37,858 nt of DNA, from contig NZ_JAAIWK010000035.1 of assembly GCF_011008565.1 (NCBI RefSeq), positions 1 to 37,858 of the forward strand. The letters are read 5' to 3'. A model generated the notes under the pieces. The model made no database searches. It was not told the DNA's origin and saw only the letters and a program-made list of their open reading frames with translations. Positions 8,268 to 16,298 of the stretch are shown one piece after another (positions within the stretch are counted from its first letter, which is position 1; the number at the start of each line of letters is the position of its first letter). The position numbers were made by a program, and so were the translations under genes. The stretch comes from Heyndrickxia ginsengihumi. Its GTDB lineage: Bacteria; Bacillota; Bacilli; Bacillales; Bacillaceae_C.

Positions 8268-8666
8268 ATGTTTTTTTTAAACTCTTCTTATATAAAAAGG
8301 TTTCTTAGCCTATTGATGATCAGCATATTTTTAGTTACTGCTTACTTTATATATGCCTACACAGGTTTTAAGACAACTCTAGATATTAATAGTCAAGTTA
8401 ATCACATAATAAAACTGAAGAATGATAAAACTCTAAAGCGAATAGCAGCCAATGCGAATACTTATGATTTTTTAAAAACCCTGCACGAAAATGTAACATC
8501 AAAAAACACTTCCGATGCCCAAGGTGAAAAAGGCGATGGAGTATTTTATTATGTAACAAGCTTGAATAATAGAAATATTGATCTAGAGATCGTCAAAGAA
8601 GATGGCTTTTTTAGGATGATCGTCCCTAAATGGAAAGTAGTGAAAATGAGCTTACAACAAAATTAA
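8268..8666 (+). CDS. Short signal-anchored protein of unknown function
   Basis: 132 residues starting at ATG 8268, chosen because AGGAGA lies eight bases before it. One N-terminal hydrophobic helix (FLSLLMISIFLVTAYFIYAY) after a basic start points to a signal anchor. The remaining ~100 residues are polar and extracytoplasmic (LDINSQVNHIIKLKNDKTLK; a glycine-rich turn DAQGEKGDGVFYY). No lipobox and no family recognised. An extended -10 (TGTTATAAT, 8209-8217) lies upstream. It is monocistronic. Confidence 0.6.
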   Translation: MFFLNSSYIKRFLSLLMISIFLVTAYFIYAYTGFKTTLDINSQVNHIIKLKNDKTLKRIAANANTYDFLKTLHENVTSKNTSDAQGEKGDGVFYYVTSLNNRNIDLEIVKEDGFFRMIVPKWKVVKMSLQQN

Positions 8667-8763
8667 AAAGCCCTTCATAAATGATTTTCCCTTAGTACAA
8701 TTGAGTTTCAAAAAGTGAAATCTGTGCTCAAAACGGAAAGGAAGGTTATGACAACAGTGGTAC

Positions 8764-8801
8764 TCCTTGTAAACTTTTAATGACAAGGAAGATTAAAAGT
8801 T
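8764..8801 (+). promoter_or_regulatory. Interleaved stems (pseudoknot or alternative hairpins) upstream of the glycosyltransferase
   Basis: TCCTTGT (8764-8770) can pair with ACAAGGA (8783-8789), and AACTTTTAAT (8772-8781) with ATTAAAAGTT (8792-8801). The stems interlock, so the RNA must either form an H-type pseudoknot or choose between two hairpins. It ends 121 bases before the start at 8923. Function is inference; the connecting loops are very short for a simultaneous pseudoknot. Confidence 0.4.
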
Positions 8802-8922
8802 GGGGATTTTCAACTATAGTACTTTAACAAGTTTTACTCTATTATTTGATTTGTACAATTCGTATTGGGCTGTGACTCCTCTTACATAACCTAGAAAAAT
8901 ATTTACATAAGGAGTGTTTATA

Positions 8923-10125
8923 ATGGCACGTGTTTTATTTATTAACGGTGGATCAGAAGGACATGTTAATCCAACAATTGGAGTTGTGCAAGAGCTTATT
9001 TCACGAGGAGAAGAAGTAGTGTACTTTACGATCGAAGCTTTTCGCGAACGGATTGAAAAGACAGGAGCTACTGTGCGAACATTTGATGGTCAAAAATTTA
9101 TAAAAGCTTTTATTTCCGGCGGAAGAAATTATTTACTCGAAAGAATCAACGGTCTTTTGCACACGGCAGATATTGTGCTACCTAGTGTTTTAGAGCAAAT
9201 CAAAGGAGAACATTTTGATTATATCATCCACGATTCCATGTTTGGCTGTGGACGTTTGCTTGCACAAATACTTAAACTTCCAGCAATCAATTCATGTACT
9301 TCTTTTGCACAGACAAAAGCATCATTTGAGAAAATGTTAGCTCAACTATCACAAAATATCCCAACAGAGATTTTTAAGAGGATAAATGACGATTTTCAAC
9401 ACTTGACCACAAACATGAAAGAACAATATGGTGTTGAAATCAGATCTCCCTATGAAGTTTTTTGTAATCCTGCACCACTTACAATCGTTTATACAACGAA
9501 GGAGTTCCAACCTTTTGGAGAAGCATTCGACCAAACATATAAATTTGTAGGTCCATCCATCTCTTTACGTACAATGCAAGAAAACTTCGAATTTCCCGCT
9601 ATCAAAGGAAAAAACTTAATTTACATTTCACTCGGTACAGTTTTTAACGAAGCTCTTGATTTCTATAAGCTTTGTTTTAAAGTATTTGAAAAAACTGAGC
9701 ATACTGTCGTCATGTCAATTGGAGAAAAAACGCAACTATCTGCATTAGGAGAAATTCCTACCAACTTTATTGTAAAACATTATGTTCCACAAACTGAAAT
9801 ATTAAAACACACTAAATTATTTATTACACATGGGGGAATGAATAGTACGAACGAAGCTCTCTATTACGGAGTACCATTAATTGTCATCCCACAAAACGCT
9901 GATCAACCGATCATTGCTCAGCAAGTTGCCAATATTGGAGCCGGGATTACATTACAGATGGAAAACTTAACTGTAGAACAATTACGTGAAGCTGTTGACC
10001 AAGTATTAACAAAGCCATCTTTCCATAAAGCTGCTGCAAACATGAAAGAATCTTTTCAAAAATCGGGTGGGTATCACCGCGCTGTTGATGAGATTTTTAT
10101 ATTTAAAAAGGAATATAACATTTAA
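8923..10125 (+). CDS. Macrolide-type (MGT/GT1) glycosyltransferase, YjiC-like
   Basis: About 400 residues, the length of B. subtilis YjiC/YdhE. The N-terminal acceptor domain begins with a Rossmann strand and the family mark FINGGSEGHVNPTIGVVQEL. The C-terminal nucleotide-sugar domain shows LIYISLGTVFNE, FIVKHYVPQTEILKHTKLFI and the GT1 donor signature THGGMNSTNEALYYGVPLIV followed by PQNADQP. It should transfer a sugar, usually glucose from UDP-glucose, to a small hydrophobic acceptor; the acceptor is unknown and such enzymes are promiscuous. ATG 8923 is preceded by AAGGAG at eight bases; GTG 8914 lies inside that ribosome site. The gene is monocistronic, with two terminator hairpins behind it. 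Confidence 0.92.
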   Translation: MARVLFINGGSEGHVNPTIGVVQELISRGEEVVYFTIEAFRERIEKTGATVRTFDGQKFIKAFISGGRNYLLERINGLLHTADIVLPSVLEQIKGEHFDYIIHDSMFGCGRLLAQILKLPAINSCTSFAQTKASFEKMLAQLSQNIPTEIFKRINDDFQHLTTNMKEQYGVEIRSPYEVFCNPAPLTIVYTTKEFQPFGEAFDQTYKFVGPSISLRTMQENFEFPAIKGKNLIYISLGTVFNEALDFYKLCFKVFEKTEHTVVMSIGEKTQLSALGEIPTNFIVKHYVPQTEILKHTKLFITHGGMNSTNEALYYGVPLIVIPQNADQPIIAQQVANIGAGITLQMENLTVEQLREAVDQVLTKPSFHKAAANMKESFQKSGGYHRAVDEIFIFKKEYNI

Positions 10126-10127
10126 TT

Positions 10128-10147
10128 AGTTCCAGTTATTAGGAACT
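10128..10147 (+). terminator. First terminator after the glycosyltransferase
   Basis: AGTTCC/GGAACT stem three bases after the stop, followed by TTTT. Confidence 0.55.
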
Positions 10148-10172
10148 TTTCCTAAATAATAATTCAGGCAAG

Positions 10173-10222
10173 AAGCCAGTATATGCAGCATTTATTTAGC
10201 TCTGTATATACTAGCTTTTTTC
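10173..10222 (+). terminator. Second terminator after the glycosyltransferase
   Basis: AAGCCAGTATAT pairs with ATATACTAGCTT with one mismatch, followed directly by a run of T. A good intrinsic terminator isolating csaA. Confidence 0.65.
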
Positions 10223-10348
10223 CGATGCCGACATTTATGATAAACTCTTTTCTTTTTCATATAGAAATACAAGCAGGGATAAGAAGCTCTTGTATGGAAG
10301 TATGAAACAGCAGAAATTATTTAAATGTTTTTGAGGAGGTCATTTTCA

Positions 10349-10681
10349 ATGGCTACAATTGAGGATTTTCAAAAGCTCGATATTCGTGTTGGTACCATAA
10401 TAAGTGCTGAACCATTTCCTGAAGCACGAAAGCCAGCAATAAAAATAGAGATAGATTTTGGTGAAGAATTGGGAATTAAACATTCAAGTGCCCAAATAAC
10501 AAAAAGATACACGGCCGAGATGTTAAAAGGTAGACAAGTGATTGCTGTTGTAAATTTTCCTCCCCGCCGAATTGCTGGATTTAAATCTGAAGTTTTAGTT
10601 ATAGGAGGAATACCGGAGGACGGTGATGTAGTCCTCTTAAGGCCAGATGAACCTGTTAAAAATGGGACGCCAATTGCCTAG
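10349..10681 (+). CDS. csaA: CsaA, export-related chaperone-like tRNA-binding-fold protein
   Basis: 110 residues, as in B. subtilis CsaA, with near-identical blocks: DIRVGTI near the start, [52 protein letters not shown] and [18 protein letters not shown]. CsaA is a homodimer with an OB fold (tRNA-binding-domain family), reported to bind preproteins and SecA and to suppress secretion defects. Start ATG 10349 follows GGAGG by nine bases; an in-frame ATG at 10325 lies upstream of the ribosome site and is not used. Its neighbour is a signal peptidase gene, which fits a link to protein export, though a 130-base gap separates them. Confidence 0.96.
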   Translation: MATIEDFQKLDIRVGTIISAEPFPEARKPAIKIEIDFGEELGIKHSSAQITKRYTAEMLKGRQVIAVVNFPPRRIAGFKSEVLVIGGIPEDGDVVLLRPDEPVKNGTPIA

Positions 10682-10811
10682 CGTTTTACTATTCATTAAA
10701 ACTGGAAGACCATATATTTCGCTGTACCTACTCTTCTTTTTGGTTGGCATTCAAATTTTGAACATTTCAGTAAAAAAAATCCCTTTTATTAGAGATTAAC
10801 GAGGTGACGGG

Positions 10812-11378
10812 ATGGCCAAAAACAGCAGGAAAAAGGAATTATTAAGTTGGATGAAAGCTTTTGCTATAGCACTTATTATTGCTCTTTTCGTTAAGATATT
10901 TTTATTAGGAAATTTTGTAGTTGATGGAGCATCAATGAATCCAACATTAGAAAATGGGGATCGTCTATTTGTTAATAAGCTTACCAATCATGCTTTTCCT
11001 CTTCATCATGGTGATATCATTATCTTCCATGCTACTAAAACAGAGGATTATGTAAAACGAGTAATCGGACTCCCTGGAGACACTATTACGTATAAAGATG
11101 ATCAATTGTATAGAAATGGGAAAAAAATAAATGAACCTTATCTCGTTTCAGAAAAAAGAAATTTAGGGAGCGGGCAATTAACAGAGGATTTTACTTTAAA
11201 AGATTACACTGGAAAAACTAAAGTACCTAAAGATGAATTATGGGTTATGGGAGATAATAGAAGAATCAGTTTAGACAGTAGACGACTTGGTTTTATTAAA
11301 TACAACCAAGTTATTGGGAAAGTAGACTTGCGATATTCTCCCAATTTTTCTTGGCTAGGTGATTCAACAAGTAAATAA
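10812..11378 (+). CDS. lepB: Type I signal peptidase
   Basis: 188 residues, the length of the small Bacillus SipS/T-type enzymes. One N-terminal membrane anchor (FAIALIIALFVKIFLLGNF) places the catalytic domain outside. The nucleophile is Ser41 in VDGASMNPTL, the general base Lys82 in YVKRVIGLPGD, and the conserved box near the C-terminus reads WVMGDNRRISLDSR. It cleaves signal peptides of secreted preproteins after A-X-A. Start ATG 10812 follows GAGGTGA. A perfect 10-bp terminator starts two bases after its stop. Complete, with all catalytic residues present. Confidence 0.96.
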   Translation: MAKNSRKKELLSWMKAFAIALIIALFVKIFLLGNFVVDGASMNPTLENGDRLFVNKLTNHAFPLHHGDIIIFHATKTEDYVKRVIGLPGDTITYKDDQLYRNGKKINEPYLVSEKRNLGSGQLTEDFTLKDYTGKTKVPKDELWVMGDNRRISLDSRRLGFIKYNQVIGKVDLRYSPNFSWLGDSTSK

Positions 11379-11379
11379 A

Positions 11380-11411
11380 GTATCCCTTACAGTAAAAAGC
11401 TTAAGGGATAC
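11380..11411 (+). terminator. Terminator of the signal peptidase gene
   Basis: GTATCCCTTA and TAAGGGATAC form a perfect 10-bp stem with a 12-base loop, followed by ACTTTATT. Confidence 0.75.
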
Positions 11412-11528
11412 ACTTTATTCCATTTTCATTAATTTGAATAAATGTTCTTGTAGTCAAAAAGGAACTCAAATGAATACAAAATGAGGTAATCCTGGCGCTT
11501 AATTAGTATATCTTTCTCAATGAATAGA

Positions 11529-12122
11529 CTAATCATTTAGTCCCTTTCCATCAAGAATTTTTTGCATATATTTTTCAACTCTTGACACCCGGGTTTTCGA
11601 TTGTTTAGGTTGAGAAAAATAATAAATATATGCTCTTTGCCGTCCCGGTGTCAATGCTTCAAAAGCCGTTTTTAAGGCAGGAATTTCATCAAGTTTATGT
11701 TGAAATTCTTCAGGAATTATGTAATCAGTTGTCTTCTTAAAATCCACTTTCAAACCAGCCTTTTCAATTTCAATTGCTTCATAGATATAGGTTTTCAATA
11801 TTGGTTCCATTTCAACTATTTCTTGAACATTAGTGAACCGAATCTGGCGTGCGGCCTGTACATTTTCAGTTTGTTGAATTAGAATCCTGTCGGCATCCTT
11901 CAACAAAGCACCTTTGTGAAACAGAAGCGCACAATATTCTTTAAATCCATGTATTAAAACGACATTTTTATTCTCATACGTATAACAAGGATGCATCCAC
12001 TTAAATTCTTCGATCAGTCCACAGTCAAGAACAATCTCTCTTAACTTCTCATACTCTTCCTTCCACTTTTTTGCCTTACTTAAAAATTCATCAACCTTAG
12101 GATGCATTCTACTATTTGTCAT
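11529..12122 (-). CDS. YdeI/OmpD-associated (DUF1801-like) protein
   Basis: About 197 residues. The N-terminal two thirds match the DUF1801 pattern (HPKVDEFLSKAKKWKEEYEK, EEFKWMHPCYTYENKNVV, then an ALLFHKGALLKD block). The C-terminal part carries the YdeI/OmpD-associated helix LTPGRQRAYIYYFSQPKQSK with its TRVSRVEKY continuation. B. subtilis YdeI has the same two-part layout; its function is not established. Start ATG 12122 is chosen because GGGGGAGG lies seven bases upstream; an in-frame ATG at 12164 precedes that site. It is monocistronic, with a good promoter whose spacer holds a dyad. Confidence 0.85.
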   Translation of the reverse strand: MTNSRMHPKVDEFLSKAKKWKEEYEKLREIVLDCGLIEEFKWMHPCYTYENKNVVLIHGFKEYCALLFHKGALLKDADRILIQQTENVQAARQIRFTNVQEIVEMEPILKTYIYEAIEIEKAGLKVDFKKTTDYIIPEEFQHKLDEIPALKTAFEALTPGRQRAYIYYFSQPKQSKTRVSRVEKYMQKILDGKGLND

Positions 12123-12195
12123 CAGGGAACCTCCCCCTCTTCGATTTTTTTCATTCAAAATCATCCCCTATAATTGGACAATAATTTGTGTCTTA

Positions 12196-12225
12196 ATTAT
12201 AGGATACCAATCAGTATCATATCAA
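12196..12225 (-). promoter_or_regulatory. Sigma-A promoter with dyad in the spacer (YdeI-like gene)
   Basis: Minus strand: TTGATA (-35, 12220-12225), 18-base spacer, TATAAT (-10, 12196-12201). The spacer contains GATAC-N6-GTATC (12203-12218), placed where MerR- or TetR-type regulators bind. A second inverted repeat (CCTATAATT ... AATTATAGG, 12167-12203) overlaps the -10. Regulator unknown. Confidence 0.65.
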
Positions 12226-12261
12226 CTTCTATTGTTGCCGTAATGGGAATAGTAGGATTTT

Positions 12262-12588
12262 ATGGGTGGTGCTAATATCATCTTGTTTTCCTTATTAGAC
12301 CTTATGAATCCAAGAATCCTTCTATCGGTGGCTTACCTGATATTTTTATGTTTGTGATTGGACCCGAACAGCCATATTATTTTTAAACCGATATAAATCC
12401 CCAATAAAATTACAAAGAATACTTACTTTTCCACTATTTTCTTTTTCATTATTGAATATATTTTAGGAAAGGTTGACTTCTTAGCACTAAAAAAATGGAA
12501 ACCGTATTATTCAATCTCTTTTTATCTAATTTTATTTTGAGTTGTTCGACCATGCACACTTAAACTCATAAGACAAAATGAAAATTAA
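12262..12588 (+). pseudogene. Decayed membrane-protein gene, perhaps CBO0543-like
   Basis: One plus-strand frame reads as a membrane protein interrupted by stops at TGA 12355, TAA 12394 and TGA 12538. Readable pieces are LDLMNPRILLSVAYLIF, then a hydrophobic block FSTIFFFIIEYILG, then LALKKWKPYYSISFYLIL. The last block recalls the conserved (Y)KKW..YYS motif near the end of CBO0543-type spore-former membrane proteins, two of which lie just downstream on the other strand. No ribosome site precedes it. The hairpin at 12651-12686 would fit as its old terminator. The family call is tentative. Confidence 0.45.
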
Positions 12589-12650
12589 TATTTAGAATAA
12601 CAATAATGCGATTACAACATGATTAACAGCTTAAATGACTATATTAAAAT

Positions 12651-12686
12651 GAATCCATTTTGAAAAAGAGTGGTCAAAATGGATTC
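12651..12686. terminator. Perfect 13-bp hairpin between the decayed gene and the CBO0543-like pair
   Basis: GAATCCATTTTGA pairs with TCAAAATGGATTC. It lies downstream of both the plus-strand remnant and the minus-strand pair (which ends at 12777), so it can serve both. A related sequence is at 34423-34473. Confidence 0.7.
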
Positions 12687-12776
12687 TTCTCTTACATATA
12701 TAAAGTATGAGTATTTTTATCCCTATCTTTTATGTCATACCTTTCTTTTATTGCAAAGACCGCATCACTAAACAAG

Positions 12777-13280
12777 TTAATATTTTCTCTCCCCGTATGC
12801 CTCAATGACATGATAAAATGCAACCCACAAACTTAGAACGACTAAATATATGACAAATGAGTAAAAGATGTTATATCCATGCAAATAATGAAAAACCCCT
12901 AAAAGGGAAAATACTTTTTCTAACCCGATGCTTATAAACGCCCATGGTAAAATATACACTAGCGAGAACCGTGGTTTAATTTTTAAACAATCATACAAAT
13001 AAAAGAATATATAGCTATAAGTTGCGTACATTACATGCGATAAAAAATCTATTAGTTCAACCTTTGAACTATCATTAAGATCATAAAAGCTAACCGGAAG
13101 AACACTTAGCGTATGGTCGAAGAAAAAACCAAAAAACACCCCACAAAGTAGATAAATAGCGAATATCTTCTTTGGAAATCGTTTTGGGAGCACTAATACT
13201 ACTAACATTCCAACAACGAATGAAACAATGACCGTCCATTCATTAGCATTAAAATGGCTGTCATAGTGAATAATGTTCAT
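12777..13280 (-). CDS. CBO0543-family membrane protein
   Basis: 167 residues, five or six hydrophobic helices. Family marks as I recall them: LVVLVLPKRFPKKIFAIYLL, the FFFDHTLSVLPVSFYDLND loop with SSKVELIDFLSHVMYA, and FHYLHGYNIFYSFVIYLV near the end. CBO0543-type proteins are common in spore formers and have no assigned function. ATG 13280 overlaps the stop of the upstream gene (ATGA), with GGAGGA 12 bases upstream, so the two are translationally coupled. Confidence 0.72.
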   Translation of the reverse strand: MNIIHYDSHFNANEWTVIVSFVVGMLVVLVLPKRFPKKIFAIYLLCGVFFGFFFDHTLSVLPVSFYDLNDSSKVELIDFLSHVMYATYSYIFFYLYDCLKIKPRFSLVYILPWAFISIGLEKVFSLLGVFHYLHGYNIFYSFVIYLVVLSLWVAFYHVIEAYGERKY

Positions 13281-13750
13281 GTTTGCTCGAGTCCTCCTCT
13301 ATCAAGACGAACAAACCAACGGGAGATCAAAGCTAGCATAACAATAACCCCCCCATACATGAGAAACGAATAAAAAGCATTCCATTGGCGAAAGACGATA
13401 AGCCCGCACCATTGCATAATCCAATCATCTACCATCAATATGACCATTATGACAGATGCCATCGTCCATCGCCAAAAGGCGCTTAAAGGAGAATTAAGAA
13501 AACATGCAGCCATAATGACAAGAAGAGGGATTATAATAAAGCGACAAATATCCAAAGCGAATGAGTTTTCTACTTTTCTTGTAACTGGAACCCAACGCAA
13601 ATTAACGTCTAGTATTGTAAACAATGTGACAGTCATAATTCCTACGATGAAATATAAAAAGAATATTTCTGTAACAGTTAACCATTTTGGCATAATAACA
13701 AATAAAATCATTACAAACCACGCAATTAAGGAAATGATAGCAAGGGACAT
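13277..13750 (-). CDS. Membrane protein, partner of the CBO0543-like gene
   Basis: 157 residues with five hydrophobic helices. The tail WIMQWCGLIVFRQWNAFYSF parallels the end of the downstream CBO0543-like protein, so they look like distant paralogues. Start ATG 13750 is preferred over ATG 13759 because AAGGATG lies six bases before it. Stop and start overlap with the next gene by four bases, implying one membrane complex or at least coupled synthesis. A role in sporulation is possible from the family's distribution but not shown here. Confidence 0.65.
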   Translation of the reverse strand: MSLAIISLIAWFVMILFVIMPKWLTVTEIFFLYFIVGIMTVTLFTILDVNLRWVPVTRKVENSFALDICRFIIIPLLVIMAACFLNSPLSAFWRWTMASVIMVILMVDDWIMQWCGLIVFRQWNAFYSFLMYGGVIVMLALISRWFVRLDRGGLEQT

Positions 13751-13927
13751 TGTATTCATCCTTTAATAATAATTTACTCGTCTGTGTATAAACTACCCCA
13801 AACCAGCACAAGTATTCACCATTTCCAAGTTGTACGGTGCAATATAAAAATTTTATTTCACCTTTTTAATGATCTTCACCCTATCGCCAAACTTCCTTAA
13901 GAAATATCTTTCCATTATATAAACATA

Positions 13928-13947
13928 GCTCCTCTTTAAAGAGGAGC
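13928..13947 (-). terminator. Terminator after the CotD-like gene
   Basis: A perfect 20-base palindrome, GCTCCTCTTTAAAGAGGAGC, 15 bases beyond the minus-strand stop at 13962. Confidence 0.7.
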
Positions 13948-13961
13948 CCTTCTACCTGATA

Positions 13962-14366
13962 CTATTTATCTTTTTTTTTATGGTGTTTTTTATGTTTCCT
14001 ATGGTTATCGCATTCGTCACAATCATCTGAGTTACCTGGATCAACAATGACGTTTCTTGTGACAGTTTCATATACGTGACGTGGAACATTTACGATATGC
14101 TGTCTGTTAACACGAATGATAGGGTGAACATATGTTACTTCTCGTTCTACATACGTGTCATTTACAATATACTCAGGATCACAATAAACAGTAGTATTAC
14201 TAGTGTTATTAGTATTGTTTGTATTATTTGTGTTGTTATTGAGGTTACTAGTATTTAGTGAGTTATTAGATGTTGTAAACTGGTCTGAGCAGCTAGAACT
14301 GCTTGATGTTCTGTAACTATCAGATAACCAAGGTCCATTTGATCCACTTGTTCGATGTTTACCCAT
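13962..14366 (-). CDS. CotD-like spore coat protein
   Basis: 134 residues from ATG 14366, placed eight bases after a perfect GGAGGTGATG; two upstream in-frame ATGs overlap that site. It has a Ser-rich N-terminus, an Asn-Thr repeat tract (NNTNNTNNTNNTSNTT), a central CotD-type core (VTYVHPIIRVNRQHIVNVPRHVYE, where B. subtilis CotD has HIHPQHTTNVNHQH), then an acidic DDCDECD and a His/Lys-rich tail (HRKHKKHHKKK). Such composition is typical of coat proteins deposited in the mother cell. The His-rich signature of CotD is weaker here, so this is a divergent member. Monocistronic, with its own terminator. Confidence 0.72.
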   Translation of the reverse strand: MGKHRTSGSNGPWLSDSYRTSSSSSCSDQFTTSNNSLNTSNLNNNTNNTNNTNNTSNTTVYCDPEYIVNDTYVEREVTYVHPIIRVNRQHIVNVPRHVYETVTRNVIVDPGNSDDCDECDNHRKHKKHHKKKDK

Positions 14367-14991
14367 TATCATCACCTCCATTTCATTTTCTATATATAAA
14401 ATGCTTTTAGTGAGTATATTGGAACAGACAAGTATCTAGAAAAAATAGATTAGATTAAAAATGATTCATTTGATTACTGTTTGATTGTTTAATGTTGAAT
14501 CATATTCTATCTTTGAAAAATTAATAGTCAAAGAGTCGATGGAGAAATGACCAATGGCATATGATTGCACACTTTATACTTCTGATCGTTATAGTTGATC
14601 TGAGATTATTAGAAATATCGGGTTTTGTAAAAGTAAAGATACAAAGAGAAGGTAATTGGCAAAATGGTGAGATGAGTTTTACTTTTAAAACATAATAAAA
14701 GCAAAAAATGGATTTATAAGACGTTTACAAGAATCATATACAAAAAATAAGCTCTCGCCAAATATACGAGAGCCATTTCCCATGAAGGAATAATAATGAA
14801 TGATTACAATAATTTTACAATACCTGTAATCAACTTACAATTGTATTCCAGCTTTTACATAAATTTACCAATCATTGAAGAAGGCATCTCAGCTTATGGG
14901 CGAATGGGGTTTAAATGTTATAAAACTTTGGCTATTTTGGATCTATGTTCTATCACTACATGTCGGCTAAATAAAACAAAGTGATATCTGT
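14367..14991. other. Gene-poor stretch with two doubtful short ORFs and a hairpin
   Basis: Two weak candidates. The plus-strand frame 14561-14695 (44 codons) reads MIAHFILLIVIVDLRLLEIS then VKVKIQREGNWQNGEMSF; it looks like the start of a small membrane protein but has no ribosome site. The frame 14796-14984 (62 codons) has AAGGA well placed before its ATG, but low-complexity content and no family mark. Between them GCTCTCG/CGAGAGC (14751-14773) forms a hairpin that could end the first. I would not call either a gene without expression data. Confidence 0.35.
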
Positions 14992-15349
14992 TTATTTTTG
15001 TAGATTTTTCTTCACCAGCGATGCCACTTGTATATTTCTTGTATTGAAATATTTTCTAATTGCTTAATAATTCACTTCTGCCGTTCCACAGGATGATTTT
15101 GACTTAATTTAGCTTTTGCTTCAATTTTAGTAATGTTTATCCCAAACGCCACAATTCCTTTACTCATTCCTTCGATAGAACTAGGTTCAACACTATTTAA
15201 ATTGTATGGACTATCAGGGTTTCATATTTACTTACCAAATCATTTAACGAGTCAAATATTGCTTCCCTATCTTCTATAATCTCCAGCTATCCATTTAAAT
15301 GGATAGATACATAATTCCACGTAGGAAGCTGTACTCCGTAGAACAACTG
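14992..15349 (-). pseudogene. paiB: paiB fragment, frameshifted and lacking the N-terminal part
   Basis: Minus-strand pieces in three frames line up with the C-terminal half of PaiB, the FMN-binding split-barrel transcriptional regulator of sporulation and protease genes. They read QLPTWNYVSIHLNG (PaiB: VPTWNYVAVHVYG), then after a stop EDREAIFDSLNDLVSKYE; after a shift SIEGMSKGIVAFGI and KAKLSQNHPVERQK (PaiB: GKAKLSQNHSKERQ); after another stop and shift VASLVKKNLQK. At least two in-frame stops and two frameshifts are present and roughly the first 110 codons are absent, so the gene is dead. It abuts another gene fragment on the opposite strand. Confidence 0.85.
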
Positions 15350-15360
15350 TAAAAAAAAAG

Positions 15361-15552
15361 AGTCTTTTAATATTTCAGGGATGGCAACTTGACGAAGATG
15401 CTTTTGAAGTATCATTCCAACAGCAAGATGTTCCATTAACCCCGAAAGAGTTCTCTCTCATTGCTTTATTTTTGAAAAATCCAAACAGTATGGGGAGTCG
15501 GATATAAATGGGCGTTAAAAACAGAAGTAAGTAGCACAATGAAAAACAAGAG
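15361..15552 (+). pseudogene. Remnant of an OmpR-family response regulator, internally deleted
   Basis: The frame at 15367-15480 reads FQGWQLDEDAFEVSF and then VPLTPKEFSLIALFLKNPNS, the start of an OmpR/PhoB winged-helix domain (consensus LTPKEF-LL-LL). Directly after it, in a different frame at 15488-15511, is VWGVGYKW, the signature that normally closes this domain about 45 residues later. So the receiver domain and the middle of the winged helix are gone. An ATG at 15538 (MKNKRLRQKYM) could be the old start of the cognate kinase. Dead gene. Confidence 0.75.
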
Positions 15553-15597
15553 ACTAAGACAAAAGTATATGAATGAAAGCCCTCCATTACATTCCAC

Positions 15598-15680
15598 CCC
15601 CGCTTCGGAAATATCGTTCGCTGATTTGTGCAATGTTCGTCTTTAGCTAACCACTTTTGCGTTTTATCCTAGCCTCTTAG
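15598..15680. repeat. Dispersed palindromic repeat, copy R2 (right half)
   Basis: Shares CTGATTTGTGCAATGTTCG, TCTTTAGCTAACCACTTTT and the terminal TATCCTAGCCTCTTA with the other copies. The left half is lost against the response-regulator remnant. Its terminus is about 10 bases from the stop of the methyltransferase gene at 15690. Confidence 0.75.
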
Positions 15681-15689
15681 TACCATCAA

Positions 15690-16277
15690 TTATTTTCTTA
15701 TTTCAAGTTCAACAAAAAGACCATTAAAGAAAGATGTTTTCCTTATTATCTTCATGTCATTGGCAATGACCAGTTGGACTGTATCTCTATTCAAACAGCA
15801 GCCATCACATATCTTTTTCCAAAAAGGAGTTAACCAATCCTGTAATGTTCCAAGGAAAGGACTAGACATTTTCACATGCTCAAAAAGTAATATTTTCCCT
15901 CCTGGTTTGCATACTCTTGCCATCTCCTTCAAAGCCAGTTTGGGATCCGGAATTGTACAGAGCGCTAATGTTACTACTACAGTATCGAAAGAGTTATCAG
16001 GATATGGCAACATTTCGGCACTGCCTTTTTGCACCTCTATCTGAACAGACGATATTGCCTTTCTTTTAATAGATTTTTCGATCATAAATTGACTTGGTTC
16101 GATTGCAGTTACTTTAGTAACGGATTTATAATATGGAAAATTTATTCCCGTTCCCGATCCTATCTCTAGTACTGATCCCTCTGCTCTTTGGATTAAATTT
16201 TTTCTGATCGTTTTAAATGTTCCTTTTTCTAAAGGACTCATAAAAAAATCATACCATTTAGAAAATGTTTTACTCAT
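15690..16277 (-). CDS. Class I SAM-dependent methyltransferase (METTL7/PmtA-like)
   Basis: About 195 residues. The SAM-binding glycine loop is VLEIGSGTGINFPYY, the acidic strand end is TAIEPSQFM, then SAEMLPYPDNSFDTVVVTLA and the PGGKILLFEHV strand. The C-terminal DWLTPFWKKICDGCCLNRDT matches the methyltransferase-7/phospholipid-methyltransferase-like branch. ATG 16277 is chosen (TTG 16283 is upstream without a better ribosome site). It starts 21 bases after copA ends, so it is probably the last gene of the copper operon. Substrate unknown; a copper link is inference from position only. Confidence 0.85.
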   Translation of the reverse strand: MSKTFSKWYDFFMSPLEKGTFKTIRKNLIQRAEGSVLEIGSGTGINFPYYKSVTKVTAIEPSQFMIEKSIKRKAISSVQIEVQKGSAEMLPYPDNSFDTVVVTLALCTIPDPKLALKEMARVCKPGGKILLFEHVKMSSPFLGTLQDWLTPFWKKICDGCCLNRDTVQLVIANDMKIIRKTSFFNGLFVELEIRK

Positions 16278-16298
16278 AAACAACGTCTCAATTCATGT

